Assembly: GCF_036997485.1 (NCBI RefSeq)
Contig: NZ_JAWLPU010000001.1
Location: 62,001 to 126,000, forward strand
DNA: 64,000 nt
Source: Brachyspira pilosicoli
GTDB lineage: Bacteria; Spirochaetota; Brachyspiria; Brachyspirales; Brachyspiraceae
Direction of reading: 5' to 3'
Position numbers and translations under genes: made by a program. Positions 47,362 through 55,723 of the stretch are shown here, piece after piece. The stretch's first letter is position 1, and every line of letters starts with the position of its first letter. Below the pieces are notes generated by a model. It searched no databases. It was not told the origin of the DNA and was given only the letters and a program-made list of their open reading frames with translations.

Positions 47362-49413
47362 TTATATTAAGAAAGAATAATACTTAACATTACCCTCAAC
47401 ATCCATAGCCTCTATAGTGATAGATGATATATTTTCATCCTCTATAATGATAGTAAAACTTTCACTCATAGAATCCAATATACCATCATCCGGAACTATG
47501 TATAACCACTCATTACTAATAGCAGAATATCTTACTGTTTTCAAGAATGATAATTTGTCAGATAATTTAAATGTAATTTTTCTTACCTTTCCTTCAGAAA
47601 CAGATTTAAAATCGAACAATTCAGGAGCTTCATTATCATATTTTATATTAAATATCTCAAGAGATTTTGTTTTAATATCTCCAGCCGGATTATCATATTT
47701 ATCGCTCGCAGTTATTCTAAAGTCATAAATTCCAGAAGGAAGCAAATAAGACTTAAACTTATAATATTGATTTTCTATATTATCAGCAATAAGCTTATAA
47801 TTTTTTTCACCTTTTAATCTATATTCTAAAGTATATGTCAATTTGTCTCCATTAGGGTCAGTCCCCTTCCAATATATCATAGCCTCATTTTCTTCTAATT
47901 GAGGAGTTTTAATTTCATCAGAATCATTTTGCTGTCTATAATATGTAGCCAAACCTCCATTAATAACATCAGGAGCTAAATTGTTCTCTACATAAGTAAA
48001 ATCCATAGAGCTTAATATTGGGCTTATCTCTGGATTTGTAGTTTTCATTGTAACTTTGTATTGTACAAATCTTCCGTTAGGAGCTTCTATTTTGCCATTA
48101 TCTTTTATAGGCTTAAACTCGCTCCAAGTCTCATCAACTCTTGCAACATTTCCGCTTCTCATCTCTATAGTAATGCTAGAACCGTCTGGAATAGTAGTTA
48201 CAGCATTTAAACTTCCAAATCTGCTAAGTACTCTCAAATCTAAAGTATCGCTTGTAAAAGTGCCTTCTGTTGGATATTTATTGTCCATTTTGTATATTTC
48301 ACCAGTCTTTGATATAGCAAAATAAAGTCCATTATCTGTAGCAGCAAAAGTTGATAATATTTTATTTCTTAAACCGCCTATATATGATAATAGACCGTCA
48401 TTTCCATTTATTCTATAAACATCAGCAGAATCGCCTGTAACAAAATATATATTATTGTTATTGTCGCTGCTTAGAGCAAATACTAATGTTTGATTTAAGA
48501 AGAAAAGTCTCTGAACTGTGCCGTTTGTATCTGCTTTATATAGAGAATTTCTAAACTCTTTATCGCTGTCTTCTACTGTTTTTCCGCTGTCTATTATAGA
48601 AGGAAGTATTAAATATGACGGCTCTCTTGTAGCTGTACCAAAATATAAATTGCCTATATTATCCATAGTGATGGCATATACTTCATTTTGTGCTGTATCA
48701 TAAAGCACATTATATGAAGGGTTTTCAACATTTGTAGATAAATCAATATATAATACAAGTCCCCTTCCAGCAGTTCCTACATATAATTTATTTTGATTTT
48801 TATCATAATATAATGACATAGCATGCTGTTCTTCTGTTTTTAATATTTCAGTAATCTTTCCATCATTAACAGATACTTTTAACACTCTTGCATTGTTTCC
48901 GCCTGCTGCTAAATATAAATTGCCGTTAGCATCAAATTTCATGTCCCATATATAAGTATCATCAACATCTTTAGCCCAAATCTCTTTTCCGTTACTGTCG
49001 TATTTCATAATTTTTGCATAAGGTCCAACTGCCGCATAAACATTACCAGCATCATCACTAATTACAGCAGTAAAAGCATTGTCATTATCAGATTTTACAA
49101 AAAGGCTGAAATTAGTTTCATTAGCATTTTTTTTATATAGTTCAGCACCACTTCCGCTTATAGCAGCATACATACTGCCGTCTTTAGCAGGATAGATTTT
49201 CCATATATATTTGCCGTCTATAGAACTTTCTTTTTCTATTAGAGGAGCTAAACTCAAAGAACCCTGCTCTGTAAGCATTATTCCATTATAAAGTCCATTA
49301 TCATAAAACCCCTTTTTTGTGCTGGCATAATTTCTTGTTACAACAGCAAAAACATTAGAAGATGATAATATTAGTATAGTTTGCAGTATAAAAATTATCT
49401 TAGCGATTTTCAT
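47362..49413 (-). CDS. secreted beta-propeller protein with C-terminal Ig-like region
   Basis: A 683-residue protein with a signal peptide (MKIAKIIFILQTILILSSSNVFA). Residues 40-380 hold repeated strands such as DGSMYAAISGSGAELYK, DDAGNVYAAVGPYAKIMKYD and ANGNLYLAAGGNNARVLKV, typical of seven-bladed propellers of the SMP-30/PQQ type. The later part (about 450-683) contains LTYTLEYRLKG and SGIYDFRITASD, like fibronectin or Ig-type domains. No catalytic site is evident. Its start overlaps the upstream peptidase-like gene by 14 bases, suggesting coupled synthesis and perhaps a joint role in the envelope. Confidence 0.75.
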   Translation of the reverse strand: MKIAKIIFILQTILILSSSNVFAVVTRNYASTKKGFYDNGLYNGIMLTEQGSLSLAPLIEKESSIDGKYIWKIYPAKDGSMYAAISGSGAELYKKNANETNFSLFVKSDNDNAFTAVISDDAGNVYAAVGPYAKIMKYDSNGKEIWAKDVDDTYIWDMKFDANGNLYLAAGGNNARVLKVSVNDGKITEILKTEEQHAMSLYYDKNQNKLYVGTAGRGLVLYIDLSTNVENPSYNVLYDTAQNEVYAITMDNIGNLYFGTATREPSYLILPSIIDSGKTVEDSDKEFRNSLYKADTNGTVQRLFFLNQTLVFALSSDNNNNIYFVTGDSADVYRINGNDGLLSYIGGLRNKILSTFAATDNGLYFAISKTGEIYKMDNKYPTEGTFTSDTLDLRVLSRFGSLNAVTTIPDGSSITIEMRSGNVARVDETWSEFKPIKDNGKIEAPNGRFVQYKVTMKTTNPEISPILSSMDFTYVENNLAPDVINGGLATYYRQQNDSDEIKTPQLEENEAMIYWKGTDPNGDKLTYTLEYRLKGEKNYKLIADNIENQYYKFKSYLLPSGIYDFRITASDKYDNPAGDIKTKSLEIFNIKYDNEAPELFDFKSVSEGKVRKITFKLSDKLSFLKTVRYSAISNEWLYIVPDDGILDSMSESFTIIIEDENISSITIEAMDVEGNVKYYSFLI

Positions 49414-51130
49414 ATTTTTTAGCCCCTTCAATTATTATATCTATTTTCATTAAACCAAGTATAGAATATGGCATATTATAATTTCCATTTATATCAGTAA
49501 TAACAGCCGCCTTGTCTGACGTAGCGTCTTTTGCCATTACACCATATTTAGACATAGGAAGAGTTGGATAAGAATATTCCCCTATCTGAACTCCCCTCGA
49601 TGATGAATACAGCCAAACCTTTAATGCCTTATCATCATAAGACTTGCTATAATATTTCATCACATCATCTAAACTTCTAATTTTATATTTATTAGGCATA
49701 AACAATTTTTGTGCATAAGCATATATATATTCATTGGCAGCATATATAGAATAAACATCTGTATTAAGATTAACAGGCAATTTTACAGGTATATCTACAT
49801 AAGTTTTTTCTTTGCCGTAAGGAGTAACACCAACTCTTAAATGTATAGTCTCCCCTGCAACAGCTCTAGGCTCTAATAATGTAATATCATTAATAAAACC
49901 ATATTCCAAATTGCTTCTTTTTACAGATAATTTGATAGATTTTATAGCTACCCTATTAAAGTTATTGTATATAAAGAAATCTATAGGAGCTACAAGCTGA
50001 TTAATAGCCTCTCTAAAAGCATCTTTTGAAGAATAAGAAAGTATTCTCTCTTCTATTTTATAAGGCTCATCAAAATAATCAGTTTCAATCTCATAGCTTA
50101 TGCTAAACACCCCTTCCTCTTCGCTTCCTGCAGTAGAACTAATAGCCTCATATATAGCCATAGAAAGAAGGTCTGAGAAATATGTAGGGTCATTTAATAC
50201 TCTTAAATTAAAATCTCTGTTTAAGAAATTCTGGTCTTCAACTTTAAGACTAACAGGTATCATAGTATCTTCAGGCACCTCACCATATACTCCAGACACC
50301 CCAAAAGTGCCGTCATAAACAGTATAACCCAAATAATTAGAATAAGCAGCACCTATCTTAAAAGAAGAAGCAACAGAAGCCACTATATGATTAATATAAG
50401 CCCTTGAAACAGGAGCTCTCAAATGCCCTTTGCCCCACATAGAGTGCCCAAAAAGCAAAAACTTCTCATCATCAGTATGCGAAACAGTACCAACTCCAGC
50501 TATAGATAAATCCCCATCAACCAAAACTATAGCAACAGAATCCCCAAACAAAAACTTACTGCTTTGATTAGTGTCAGATACAGTTCCTCCAGCTTGCATA
50601 GGGTAAAAACCCATCTCTTTAAACTTTGAAGAATATTCATTAAAAGAATTAGCATTAAACCCAGAAAACATTAAAGGAGTCTGTAAAGCATTTCCAGCCT
50701 TTAATCCTGTAGGTCTCATATTAGTGTCATTATATAATTTATACATCTCTTCTATAGGAGTAACACCCGCAATAGGGTCTTTAGAATAATTCCAACCAAA
50801 AGCCAAAGCACCTGCTATTTTACCGTCAAAATATATAGGAGAACCGCTCATTCCTGCAACAGTTCCGGAATGCTCTAAATTAAGCCCCTCTAACTGTATA
50901 AGTATAGCGTCGCTTCCATTCCACATTTTTCTTAATACAGATATTACTTTTACTTTAAATGGCTCCACATTTGTACCATGTATTACAGTATAGCCCACTC
51001 CTTCCATACCCTCTTTTATTTCACTCATAGGTATCACCTCTGGATTATCCGGAGGCATAGGTGGGAGCTCTTCTTGTGCGAATAATAAATTAACTGATAG
51101 TATAAAAATTATAAATGCTATTTTTCTCAT
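49400..51130 (-). CDS. secreted S55 (SpoIVB)-like peptidase homologue
   Basis: A 576-residue protein with a signal peptide (MRKIAFIIFILSVNLLFA). Residues 33-129 hold IPMSEIKEGMEGVGYTVIHG and VAGMSGSPIYFDGKIAGALAFG, with Ser95 in the GMSGSP motif of family S55. A second block, SIAGVGTVSHTDDEKFLLFGHSMWG with His229, matches the GHxI region of SpoIVB. In Bacillus SpoIVB the His block comes before the Ser block; here the order is reversed. The remaining C-terminal part is unrecognised. Serine protease activity is inferred. Start: ATG at 51130 (possible alternative 51139). It overlaps the propeller gene. Confidence 0.75.
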   Translation of the reverse strand: MRKIAFIIFILSVNLLFAQEELPPMPPDNPEVIPMSEIKEGMEGVGYTVIHGTNVEPFKVKVISVLRKMWNGSDAILIQLEGLNLEHSGTVAGMSGSPIYFDGKIAGALAFGWNYSKDPIAGVTPIEEMYKLYNDTNMRPTGLKAGNALQTPLMFSGFNANSFNEYSSKFKEMGFYPMQAGGTVSDTNQSSKFLFGDSVAIVLVDGDLSIAGVGTVSHTDDEKFLLFGHSMWGKGHLRAPVSRAYINHIVASVASSFKIGAAYSNYLGYTVYDGTFGVSGVYGEVPEDTMIPVSLKVEDQNFLNRDFNLRVLNDPTYFSDLLSMAIYEAISSTAGSEEEGVFSISYEIETDYFDEPYKIEERILSYSSKDAFREAINQLVAPIDFFIYNNFNRVAIKSIKLSVKRSNLEYGFINDITLLEPRAVAGETIHLRVGVTPYGKEKTYVDIPVKLPVNLNTDVYSIYAANEYIYAYAQKLFMPNKYKIRSLDDVMKYYSKSYDDKALKVWLYSSSRGVQIGEYSYPTLPMSKYGVMAKDATSDKAAVITDINGNYNMPYSILGLMKIDIIIEGAKKYENR

Positions 51131-51248
51131 AATGCCCATATCTAATTTGAATTTTATAAATAATAATAACCTATATTTTACATAATAATAAAAAATTATA
51201 TAATAGTTTTTTATTTTATACAAACACTTTTAAACATAATAAAACTGC

Positions 51249-51277
51249 TTGACTTAGTTATAAATGTTGTTTATCAT
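51249..51277 (+). promoter_or_regulatory. promoter of the AhpD-like gene
   Basis: TTGACT (51249-51254), 17-base spacer, TATCAT (51272-51277). The start codon is 68 bases further on. Confidence 0.6.
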
Positions 51278-51344
51278 TATAGCATTAAAAAATTATATTA
51301 TATATAGTAAATAATTTTTTACTTTATATATTAGGAGTAAAATT

Positions 51345-51902
51345 ATGGCAAGAGTAAAATTTGTAGAATATGAAGAAGCACAAGGCAAAGTAAAAGAAGC
51401 TTTTGATTATCATATTAAAAAAAGCGGAAGCATTACAAATATGAAAAAAGCACTTCTTAATGATTATGTTACTTATGATACTATGATGGGTTGGTATACT
51501 TCTTATGACAGACTTGTTGAAGTTGTAGGAGAGAGAGCTGCTATGATATTATCACATTCAGTTTCTACTACTAATGGATGTATATTATGTTCATTATTTT
51601 TTATAAGAGATTTGAAAGCTATAGGAGACGACCCTAAAAATCTTAAACTTACTGAAAAAGAAGAGTTATTATCAGAATTAGGAAAGCAAATGGTAAAAGA
51701 CCCTAATGGTGTTACTGATGAGTTTATGGCTAAATTAAAAAAATATTTCAACGACCAAGAAATAGTTGTTATAGTTGGATTTGTTGCTTGGATGATAGCT
51801 TATAATATTTTTAACTCTACACTTGAAATAGATTTAGATGAATCTTTAATACCTATAAAAGGCGAGTTTGAAAAAGAAACTTGGAGAGCTAAGAATAATT
51901 AA
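51345..51902 (+). CDS. AhpD/carboxymuconolactone decarboxylase-like protein
   Basis: A 185-residue helical protein. The AhpD-type motif is in STTNGCILCSLFFIRDL, with the C-x-x-C pair; the histidine that usually follows three residues later is absent. Such proteins act as alkylhydroperoxidase partners or disulfide reductants. AGGAG precedes the ATG, and a strong terminator closes the single-gene unit. Redox function is inferred from the CxxC only. Confidence 0.8.
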   Translation: MARVKFVEYEEAQGKVKEAFDYHIKKSGSITNMKKALLNDYVTYDTMMGWYTSYDRLVEVVGERAAMILSHSVSTTNGCILCSLFFIRDLKAIGDDPKNLKLTEKEELLSELGKQMVKDPNGVTDEFMAKLKKYFNDQEIVVIVGFVAWMIAYNIFNSTLEIDLDESLIPIKGEFEKETWRAKNN

Positions 51903-51921
51903 TTTTATTTTTTTGAAATTA

Positions 51922-51961
51922 AATAACAAGAGATTTTATTAATAACTCTTGTTATTTTTTT
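51922..51961 (+). terminator. terminator after the AhpD-like gene
   Basis: AATAACAAGAG (51922-51932) pairs perfectly with CTCTTGTTATT (51946-51956), followed by TTTTT. It ends only 36 bases before the next gene's start. Confidence 0.92.
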
Positions 51962-51996
51962 GTATACAATTAAAAAAATATTTTCTGGAAATACAA

Positions 51997-52836
51997 ATGG
52001 TAAGCATAATCATCACAACAAGAAACTCTGAAAACTTTATTGCAGATTGCATAAATGCTGTAAAGAACTCTAATTATAAAGACACAGAAATAATATTAGT
52101 AGACAATAATTCAACCGACAAAACAGTAGAAATAGCAAAAGGATTAGGAGCAAAAACTTTTATTAAAGGTCCTGAACGCTCTGCTCAAAGAAACTATGGG
52201 GCTGAAATGTCGTCTGGAGAAATAATAGGCTTTTTAGATGTTGATATGACTTTGTCAGAAAATGTTATATCAGAATGCTTAGAAGTTTTTAATAGCAACA
52301 AAAATATTCAAGCTTTGTATATACCAGAAAAAATATATGGAAGCAGTTTTTTTAATAGAGTAAGAAGTTTTGAACGCTCTTTTTATGATGCCACTGTAAT
52401 AGATGCTGTTCGTTTTTTTAGAAGAGAGGCTTTTATAAAAATAGGAGGCTTCGATTCAAATTTAAACGGTACTGAAGATTGGGATATTGACAGGCGTATA
52501 AAACAAATAGGAGATGTTGATATAATAAAATCTCCGCTATATCATCATGAAACTAATACTCTTAAACAATATATAGTAAAAAAAAGCTACTATGCCTCAA
52601 ATTTTAACAATTACTTTAATAAATGGGGACATGATGAAACAACCAAAAAACAGTTTGGATTATTTTATCGTTATATAGGAGTATACATAGAAAAAGGCAA
52701 ATGGAAAAAATTGCTGCTTCACCCTATTTATACAATATCTATGTATTTTTTGAGATTTCTAATTGGAATAGTTTATATATTATCAAAATTCAATATATCA
52801 AAAAAAGAAAATGTTTATAAGGATAAAAGATGTTAA
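51997..52836 (+). CDS. family 2 glycosyltransferase
   Basis: A 279-residue GT2 enzyme: MVSIIITTRNSENFIADCINAV, DNNSTDKT for UDP binding, FLDVDMT as the DxD metal site and GGFDSNLNGTEDWDIDRRI as the acceptor/base region. The C-terminus carries a membrane-associated segment (YTISMYFLRFLIGIVYIL). The ATG at 51997 is preferred to an in-frame start at 51949, which lies inside the terminator. It overlaps the first GT-C-like gene by seven bases, so the three genes form an operon probably acting on one glycan. Confidence 0.87.
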   Translation: MVSIIITTRNSENFIADCINAVKNSNYKDTEIILVDNNSTDKTVEIAKGLGAKTFIKGPERSAQRNYGAEMSSGEIIGFLDVDMTLSENVISECLEVFNSNKNIQALYIPEKIYGSSFFNRVRSFERSFYDATVIDAVRFFRREAFIKIGGFDSNLNGTEDWDIDRRIKQIGDVDIIKSPLYHHETNTLKQYIVKKSYYASNFNNYFNKWGHDETTKKQFGLFYRYIGVYIEKGKWKKLLLHPIYTISMYFLRFLIGIVYILSKFNISKKENVYKDKRC

Positions 52837-54104
52837 ACGTAAATAATAAAAAATTATTAATAATACTCTCTGTAATAGCAATCATCATTGGAATATTTTT
52901 AAGATTATATATATATAATAAATCTATAATTGGATATCCGCCTAGTTTAGATTATGAATATCAATTTTACCATTTACAAAAATATATTAATGAAAAACAG
53001 TTTCCTATAGAGGGAGCATTTTTAATTAGTCCGCCAAATGCAAATTATTATTCAGAAGAAGTTTCAAGAGTACCGGGAGGATATTTCCATATAGCATATA
53101 TGGTTAAATATTTTTTAGGGGGAAGTAGTTATGAGGGAGCAAGGTTTGTTAATTTAATCACTTCTATGTTAGTAAGTGTTATATTTTTTATTTGGCTTTA
53201 TAAGAGATTCTCATTTCAAACATTTGCTGTAATGATAGCTCTAATGTCAGTGAATGTATATTTTTTGTATACAGGAAATGAAGTATATAACCCTAATAAT
53301 CCTCTTATATTATCATTTATATTTTTGCCGGTACTCTATGAGTATTTATATAATGATAAAAAATTCATATATGCTGTTTTATTATTTCCTATATTAGCAT
53401 TATCAGCACAATGCCACTTTTCTAATTTCTTTTCTATAATACCATCTCTAATAGTATTTTTAATCATTAGATGGAATAAAGAAACTAAAAAAAATATAGT
53501 ACCATTATCAATTGGAGTATTTATATCTTTTCTAACATATCTGCCATATTTAATATATCAATTCCAAAATGAATTCATAAGTATAAAAAAAATATTAAAT
53601 ACTAAATCATATTTAGATAATATATACTCTATACAGCCCCCACAAATTTATTCTATACTTCTATTCACAACTAATGAATCTGGAGGTAAATATACTAATG
53701 GAATAAAAGATATAATAAATGCATATTTTGGAAGCAATCCTTTATATGTTTTTACTTTTATATTTTACATATTATCATTCGTATTTGCATTAACTGCTTT
53801 GATTTATGCTTATAAACATTTCTTTACTAAAAAAATGGTTACAGATGATAATAAAAAAACAAATGCATTAAAAGATTTATTATTTTTCTATATTGTATAT
53901 ATATTATCTACTATAGTATTTTATATGATAGCTAGTATTGCCGGAGGAGGAAGACCTCATTATTTTTATTCATCATTTACTTTGGGATTCGTACCTATAC
54001 TATACTTTATAGAAAATATAAATTATATCAAATCAAAATACATTAATTATATAACGCTATATGCTTTTTTAAATATAATAGCTATAGTTATATACAAAAT
54101 ATAA
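52830..54104 (+). CDS. polytopic membrane protein, GT-C glycosyltransferase-like, tandem copy 1
   Basis: A 424-residue protein with about ten membrane helices. The first loop has YEYQFYHLQKYI and RVPGGYFHIAYM, as in the paralogues. GT-C topology suggests transfer of a sugar from a lipid-linked donor outside the membrane; this is inference. AAGGATAAAAG precedes the ATG. It contains a 228-base tract (53343-53570) almost identical to the next gene. Confidence 0.72.
   Translation: MLNVNNKKLLIILSVIAIIIGIFLRLYIYNKSIIGYPPSLDYEYQFYHLQKYINEKQFPIEGAFLISPPNANYYSEEVSRVPGGYFHIAYMVKYFLGGSSYEGARFVNLITSMLVSVIFFIWLYKRFSFQTFAVMIALMSVNVYFLYTGNEVYNPNNPLILSFIFLPVLYEYLYNDKKFIYAVLLFPILALSAQCHFSNFFSIIPSLIVFLIIRWNKETKKNIVPLSIGVFISFLTYLPYLIYQFQNEFISIKKILNTKSYLDNIYSIQPPQIYSILLFTTNESGGKYTNGIKDIINAYFGSNPLYVFTFIFYILSFVFALTALIYAYKHFFTKKMVTDDNKKTNALKDLLFFYIVYILSTIVFYMIASIAGGGRPHYFYSSFTLGFVPILYFIENINYIKSKYINYITLYAFLNIIAIVIYKI
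53343..53570 (+). repeat. near-identical tract, copy in GT-C gene 1
   Basis: 228 bases matching 54628-54855 at all but three positions, offset 1285. Sequence on both sides is clearly diverged. A second short similar stretch lies near 53865-53935. Confidence 0.92.
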
Positions 54105-54120
54105 ATTTATGGATAAAAAA

Positions 54121-55389
54121 ATGTTAAACTTAAACAATAAAAAATTATTAATAATTCTTTCTGCAGTAGTAATTATAACAGGAATATTTTTAAGATTTCA
54201 TATATATAATAACACTATTTTAGGAGAGCCTCCAAGATTAGATGAACAATATCAATTTTATCAGCTAAAAAAACATATTGCAGAAAAAAGATTTCCTATA
54301 GAAGGTGTTTTTCTTAACACTCCTGATACCTATGATAGTGAAGATGAAGCAAGAGTTCCGGGAGGATATTTTTATTTAACATATATGCTTAAATATTTAA
54401 TCGGAGGACAAACTTATGAAGGAGCAAGACTTGTTAATTTAATTACTTCAATACTCGTAAGCATTATATTTTTTGTCTGGCTTTATAGAAGATTTAATAT
54501 CACAACTTCTTTTATAATATTAGCATTAATGTCTGTTAATGTGTATTTTTTACAAGCAGGAAATAATATATATAATCCGCATAATCCTTTAATACTATCT
54601 TTTATTTTTATACCTATACTTTATGAATATTTATATAACGATAAAAAATTCATATATGCTGTTTTATTATTTCCTATATTGGCATTATCAGCACAATGCC
54701 ACTTTTCTAATTTCTTTTCTATAATACCATCTCTAATAGTATTTTTAATCATTAGATGGAATAAAGAAACTAAAAAAAATATAGTACCATTATCAATTGG
54801 AGTATTTATATCTTTTCTAACATATTTGCCATATTTAATATATCAATTCCAAAATAATTTTGAAAGTTTATCAAAAATACTATATAGAAAAGCTGAACTT
54901 GATACTCATTATGTAATACAGCCCCCTCAAATATATTCTGTATTTCTATTTACTACAAATGAAGCTGGATATAAATATGTAAATGGAATAAAAGACATTA
55001 TAAATTCTTATTTTGGAACTAATCCATTATATATTTTTACATTTATATTCTATATATTATCTATTTTAATAGCATTATTTATATTAATTTATAGCTATAA
55101 ACATTTTTTCACTAAAAAAATGATAACAAATGATATAAAAGAAACTAATGCATTAAAAGATTTATTATTTTTCTATATTGTATATATATTATCTACGATA
55201 GTATTTTATATGATTGGAGGCATAGCTGGAGGCGGAAGACCTCATTATTTCTATTCATCTTTCACATTAGGTTTTATTCCTTTTATTTATTTTATAGAAA
55301 ATATTACATATACAAAACCTAAATATGTTAATTATTTTTGCTTATATGCAATATTAAACATTATAGCAATAGTTATATATAATTATTAA
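54121..55389 (+). CDS. polytopic membrane protein, GT-C glycosyltransferase-like, tandem copy 2
   Basis: A 422-residue paralogue of the preceding gene. The ATG at 54121 is chosen rather than 54109 because it aligns with the first copy's start (MLNLNNKK against MLNVNNKK) and has the same GGATAAAA leader. The loop motifs are LDEQYQFYQLKKHI and RVPGGYFYLTYM. It ends the operon; two terminator-like hairpins follow. Confidence 0.72.
   Translation: MLNLNNKKLLIILSAVVIITGIFLRFHIYNNTILGEPPRLDEQYQFYQLKKHIAEKRFPIEGVFLNTPDTYDSEDEARVPGGYFYLTYMLKYLIGGQTYEGARLVNLITSILVSIIFFVWLYRRFNITTSFIILALMSVNVYFLQAGNNIYNPHNPLILSFIFIPILYEYLYNDKKFIYAVLLFPILALSAQCHFSNFFSIIPSLIVFLIIRWNKETKKNIVPLSIGVFISFLTYLPYLIYQFQNNFESLSKILYRKAELDTHYVIQPPQIYSVFLFTTNEAGYKYVNGIKDIINSYFGTNPLYIFTFIFYILSILIALFILIYSYKHFFTKKMITNDIKETNALKDLLFFYIVYILSTIVFYMIGGIAGGGRPHYFYSSFTLGFIPFIYFIENITYTKPKYVNYFCLYAILNIIAIVIYNY
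54628..54855 (+). repeat. near-identical tract, copy in GT-C gene 2
   Basis: Partner of 53343-53570; the three differences are single T/C or A/G changes. Confidence 0.92.
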
Positions 55390-55518
55390 TAGTATATATT
55401 ATTATAAAAATACTAATAACACATAACTTTTTACCTAAAGCAAATTGTTGGGTTATATAAGTATAACTAAAAGATAAGTAATTATTCATTATTATCAGAC
55501 TCCTAACACTATTATGAA

Positions 55519-55552
55519 GGGCTTGTGAAAAATCGCAAGCCCCAATTTTTTA
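55519..55552 (+). terminator. terminator after the glycosyltransferase operon
   Basis: GGGCTTG (55519-55525) pairs with CAAGCCC (55536-55542); CAATTTTTTTAT-like T-rich sequence follows. Confidence 0.8.
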
Positions 55553-55659
55553 TAGGATTTTTTTATAATATTTTACTATTTTTATTATAATATGTTTATA
55601 TTAATAGCACAAAAGTCATTTGTTGCACTCTTAAGATATATATACAAACCCATTACTTT

Positions 55660-55691
55660 CACTCTATAGGTTCTCTATAGAGTGTTTTTTT
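55660..55691 (+). terminator. second plus-strand terminator, 118 bases on
   Basis: CACTCTATAG (55660-55669), 5-base loop, CTATAGAGTG (55675-55684), then seven T. No gene lies between this and the first terminator; the remaining bases of the 334-base gap are AT-rich. Confidence 0.88.
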
Positions 55692-55723
55692 ATTTAAAAT
55701 AAGAACTTTTTTATATAACAAAT

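Noticed and set aside
49400-51130. Sporulation role for the S55-like protein
   Set aside because: No sporulation genes are present and the organism type does not form spores; only fold similarity is claimed.
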